DNA of 5,839 nt from Deltaproteobacteria bacterium (GTDB taxonomy: Bacteria > Desulfobacterota > DSM-4660 > Desulfatiglandales > Desulfatiglandaceae): positions 1 to 5,839 of the forward strand of contig JAFCZI010000157.1 in the NCBI GenBank assembly GCA_019314425.1, read 5' to 3'. Within the stretch, counting starts at the first letter, position 1. Each line of letters begins with the position of its first letter. Positions 4,084 to 5,839 of the stretch are shown here, in pieces. The notes beneath the pieces are model-generated. The model was not told the origin of the DNA. It made no database searches and saw only the letters and a list, made by a program, of their open reading frames with translations. A program made the translations under genes and the position numbers.

Positions 4084-4339
4084 TGTATCCAAGGAAGATC
4101 TCAAGGAAGTCGAATCGCCGCCTTTGTCGGATGCTATCCTTGGCCGTATGCGGCCGGTTGCCGAAACACACCCGGAGATCCCGCCACGGGTTCGGGGGGC
4201 ACAAAAAGCGCCTACAAGGAAATCAACCACTATTCGGCTGAATGCTGATGTGCTTGATTTCTTCAAGGCCCAGGGTAAGGGATGGCAAACCAAAATCAAT
4301 GACGTCCTTCAGGATTATGTGGAATCGGCCCGAGGATAA
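4070..4339 (+). CDS. brnA: BrnA-type antitoxin
   Basis: Partner of BrnT, 89 residues. The C-terminal half has the family signature RKSTTIRLNADVLDFFKAQG followed by KGWQTKINDVLQDYVES, the ribbon-helix-helix DNA-binding and dimerisation domain; the N-terminal half, including LSDAILGRMRPVAET, should wrap the toxin. The start at 4070 follows GGGAGGTGGAATATT, a strong ribosome site, so the antitoxin would be made efficiently from the shared mRNA even though the toxin lacks such a site. It overlaps the brnT end by 14 nt. It probably represses the operon through the palindrome at 3796-3811. Such pairs stabilise plasmids and integrated elements. Confidence 0.92.
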   Translation: MRKFDVSKEDLKEVESPPLSDAILGRMRPVAETHPEIPPRVRGAQKAPTRKSTTIRLNADVLDFFKAQGKGWQTKINDVLQDYVESARG

Positions 4340-4353
4340 TGCGTTTTTGGCAC

Positions 4354-4377
4354 AAAAAAACCGCCCGAAGGCGGTTT
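4354..4377 (-). terminator. Intrinsic terminator between converging operons
   Basis: AAACCGCC (4358-4365), CGAA loop, GGCGGTTT (4370-4377). On the minus strand it runs into seven T, ending the cluster that begins beyond the right edge. On the plus strand it lies 15 bp after brnA with only three T, so it may also work, less strongly, for brnTA. Confidence 0.85.
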
Positions 4378-4404
4378 GATAAGAGGATAGATTTTTTTTT
4401 GGGA

Positions 4405-4603
4405 TTATTTTTGGCCGGTATGGTATTTATCAACGTCAGGCTTGACAGGATAGGGCAGGGTTGCGCGTTCCCTGTTCCCCGTGTGTAGTTTCCATGCGAT
4501 TTTTCGAGAACCGCGTTACGATAATCAAATGGGAAGGTTGTTTTCCGGCGGCCATCATGACGGCAAGCGCTTTGTGATGATTACACGTGCCTTTCTCGCC
4601 CAT
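4405..4603 (-). pseudogene. Small conserved-looking protein (65 residues) visible only after correcting one base
   Basis: From the ATG at 4603, with GAGG six nt upstream, the frame reads MGEKGTCNHHKALAVMMAAG, KQPSHLIIVTRFSK, then leaves sense and stops at 4436. The next frame reads IAWKLHTGNRERATLPYPVK, PDVDKYHTGQK and stops at 4405, 28 nt before the terminator stem, but has no start codon of its own. Removing one base from the run of five A (4504-4500) joins them into a 65-residue basic protein ending exactly where an operon's last gene should. Codon use is ordinary on both sides of the break. It overlaps the end of the 4555-5217 gene by 49 nt. The family is not recognised. If the break is real, the gene is dead or makes a 55-residue product. 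Confidence 0.4.
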
Positions 4604-5217
4604 CGCGGCCTCGTTTTTTTGACTGGGTAACTCGTATGTTCCACAGGGTCGTATATGAATTGTTTACCACTGGGGGCTGTCATCAGGCTTTTAACAGGTA
4701 TGTCATTTTCGGCCATAAGCTGTTCTATCATTGTTCCTTCGCCCTGCGAAGCCCGCAAGCTGTCAACGATCATCATTTGATTGACTACAAATTCACTTAT
4801 GGCGTAGTTCTGGTAATCATAGCATAGGCGTAGCGCTCGCCCGCCTATTGGTGTATCCATCCCGATTTTCCTGAGTTCATCCATTGTTGTGAAATAATCC
4901 TTCATTTCGTATTTTGCCCCATCGTATCGCTTGTCTATCGGAAAGACAGTCATAAACTCCTTTGGTGTCAAGGTCCCGATAAGCGTATTGGTTAATGCCA
5001 TTAAATCAAAAATGGCTGCGGTTTCCTCATGGGTCGGATCACTTCGGTGAAAACAAACCATATTCAGGTATTTTACACCAAAAAGAATGAGTCCTTTTCT
5101 GGTCTGCAAATCGCCTTTGCCGGAACTGGATTTTGAAACAACAATTCTCCTGTAAATTTGAAGGTAATTCGGTTTTTGTTTCACGATTTTAGCAGGTACA
5201 AGTTTTAAAGTTGCCAT
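4555..5217 (-). CDS. Conserved mobile-element protein of unknown function, 220 residues
   Basis: Begins MATLKLVPAKIVKQKPNYLQ. After a basic N-terminus come a hydrophobic helix (FDLMALTNTLIGTL, ~70-83), a central block TPKEFMTVFPIDKRYDG, KYEMKDYFTTMDELRKIGMD and TPIGG (~84-125), then YQNYAISEFVVNQMMIVDSL (~135-155) and a basic tail. I recall close relatives of the 'F-x-VFPIDKxYDG...KDYFxT' block in phage and integrative elements of several phyla, with no assigned role. It is not an enzyme signature I know. The 5217 start is preferred because AAAGGA lies 6 nt upstream; an in-frame ATG at 5301 would add 28 basic residues but lacks a ribosome site. The gene follows the Cys-rich protein and probably shares its transcript, ending at the terminator at 4354-4377. 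Confidence 0.75.
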   Translation of the reverse strand: MATLKLVPAKIVKQKPNYLQIYRRIVVSKSSSGKGDLQTRKGLILFGVKYLNMVCFHRSDPTHEETAAIFDLMALTNTLIGTLTPKEFMTVFPIDKRYDGAKYEMKDYFTTMDELRKIGMDTPIGGRALRLCYDYQNYAISEFVVNQMMIVDSLRASQGEGTMIEQLMAENDIPVKSLMTAPSGKQFIYDPVEHTSYPVKKTRPRWARKARVIITKRLPS

Positions 5218-5311
5218 TCTTTTCCTTTCGTACTGCCTCCGGATAGTTTCGGTATCAGGCCGGCTATTTTGTGCGTAGGCGCTTGATGGTCTTTTCGGCA
5301 TCCATGCCGTT

Positions 5312-5536
5312 TCAGTGGTAAAAGATCGGCTGAAAATTAAGCCGATCTGCGTCCTGGCGGGCTGATTCGGGGAACGGCGATTGGGGGCGTTCTAATGGCT
5401 TGACTTTTTCAGATACGGGATCTATCCTTGAATCATTCCCCCGGTCGTGCGGTGCCTCGCCCACCCCAGAAGACTCCGGAAGGGAAACCAACTTAGGCGA
5501 GGAGGGTTGGTTTATTTTTTTTGGTTTGATCAGCAA
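5312..5536 (-). other. Open Pro/Ser-rich frame following the Cys-rich gene, possibly its continuation
   Basis: This frame stays open for 74 codons but begins only with a TTG inside the previous gene and has no ribosome site. It is polar and rich in Pro, Ser and Glu (LVSLPESSGVGEAPHDRGND), without a recognisable domain. Removing one A from the run at 5515-5522 would fuse it to the Cys-rich protein (174 residues in all). Its stop lies 10 nt before the upstream ATG (5301) of the next gene. It is either a low-complexity tail lost by frameshift or untranslated spacer. Confidence 0.25.
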
Positions 5537-5837
5537 CCTTGATCACAAAAACCGCCTGAAACAACCGGATGATTCCCGGCATGTCACCTTCACTGATCGC
5601 GAACATATCAACTGCCTCATATTCCCTACACCCATCACACGGGACTTTCGGGTTGCTTGCCAGTGCAGCCTTCCCCAGGCATTCCAGGTATTGGTTACAG
5701 TCATACCGCCGCATCGGCCTTTTTTCGGCTACCGAAAGACGTTTTTCCTTTATGCCCGGCTTCAAAATCGCCACGCTGTTGGCTGTTCTCTGGTTCGCCC
5801 TTGTCCCGACATGCGGTTTCCCTTGATCGGCCAGCAT
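5493..5837 (-). CDS. Four-cysteine (probable zinc-binding) small protein
   Basis: Contains RYDCNQYLECLGKAALASNP followed by VPCDGCREYE: cysteines at residues 47, 53, 67 and 70 of the 114-residue reading, a likely treble-clef-like metal site. After it comes DMPGIIRLFQAVF, a short hydrophobic helix. I recall the pattern YxC-x5-C-L-x2-A-A...C-x2-C followed by an 'LLxAVF'-like helix in small proteins of Desulfobacterota mobile elements, some carrying DNA-binding regions before it; function unsettled. The start is uncertain: the ATG at 5837 is two bases from the window edge, so the gene may begin further right, while the ATG at 5714 (MRRYDC) has AAAGG just before it and would give 73 residues. First visible gene of the cluster ending at 4354. 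Confidence 0.6.
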   Translation of the reverse strand: MLADQGKPHVGTRANQRTANSVAILKPGIKEKRLSVAEKRPMRRYDCNQYLECLGKAALASNPKVPCDGCREYEAVDMFAISEGDMPGIIRLFQAVFVIKVADQTKKNKPTLLA

Positions 5838-5839
5838 AG

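Noticed and set aside
3793..4299. Minus-strand 168-residue open frame opposite brnTA
   Set aside because: Shadow of two well recognised genes in the opposite direction.

Overview
The window looks like an accessory region (integrated element, defective prophage/ICE or integrated plasmid) of a Gram-negative bacterium. Base composition, the mix of small unknown genes and the Cys-rich 'YDCxxYxxCL' protein remind me of elements in sulfate-reducing Desulfobacterota. That host guess comes from memory and is weak. There are no rRNA, tRNA or housekeeping genes.

Layout, left to right. (1) 1-509, minus strand: the start of a tyrosine recombinase/integrase, broken by an out-of-frame internal deletion near base 305. 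(2) 510-963: no convincing gene, but several inverted repeats and a probable structured leader for a 77-residue plus-strand gene (964-1197). (3) 1298-1904: a winged-helix DNA-binding protein on the minus strand whose 3' end and downstream flank carry three copies of an 18-bp palindromic repeat. Two copies lie inside the coding sequence in different reading frames, so they are DNA sites. This recalls an origin of replication or operator embedded in an initiator gene, as in lambda O. (4) 2076-3462, minus strand: five small genes, each overlapping the next by exactly 4 nt (ATGA). They appear to be partly paralogous (shared FDCAA motif), and the last is broken or switchable at a run of eight G. 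(5) 3463-3735: their leader, with a sigma70-like promoter containing a 7-C run, two intrinsic terminators in series and a 13-bp long-range complementarity. This resembles the antisense/termination control of P4- and C4-type phage immunity regions. (6) 3782-4339, plus strand: a BrnT/BrnA toxin-antitoxin pair whose promoter would give a leaderless toxin mRNA. (7) 4354-5837, minus strand: a second cluster ending in a strong terminator. It encodes a four-cysteine protein, a conserved mobile-element protein of unknown function, and a small gene that is readable only if one frameshift is corrected.

The two minus-strand clusters look like the regulated cargo of one element. The leader and promoter at 3463-3735 would drive the five-gene cassette and possibly the winged-helix gene. 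The winged-helix protein is the natural candidate to bind the repeats in its own gene, and a partial copy of the repeat sits in a candidate promoter near 650.

Several reading frames break at mononucleotide runs (G8 at 2414-2421, A5 at 4500-4504, A8 at 5515-5522). Homopolymer sequencing error, decay of the element and true slipped-strand switching cannot be separated from the sequence alone.
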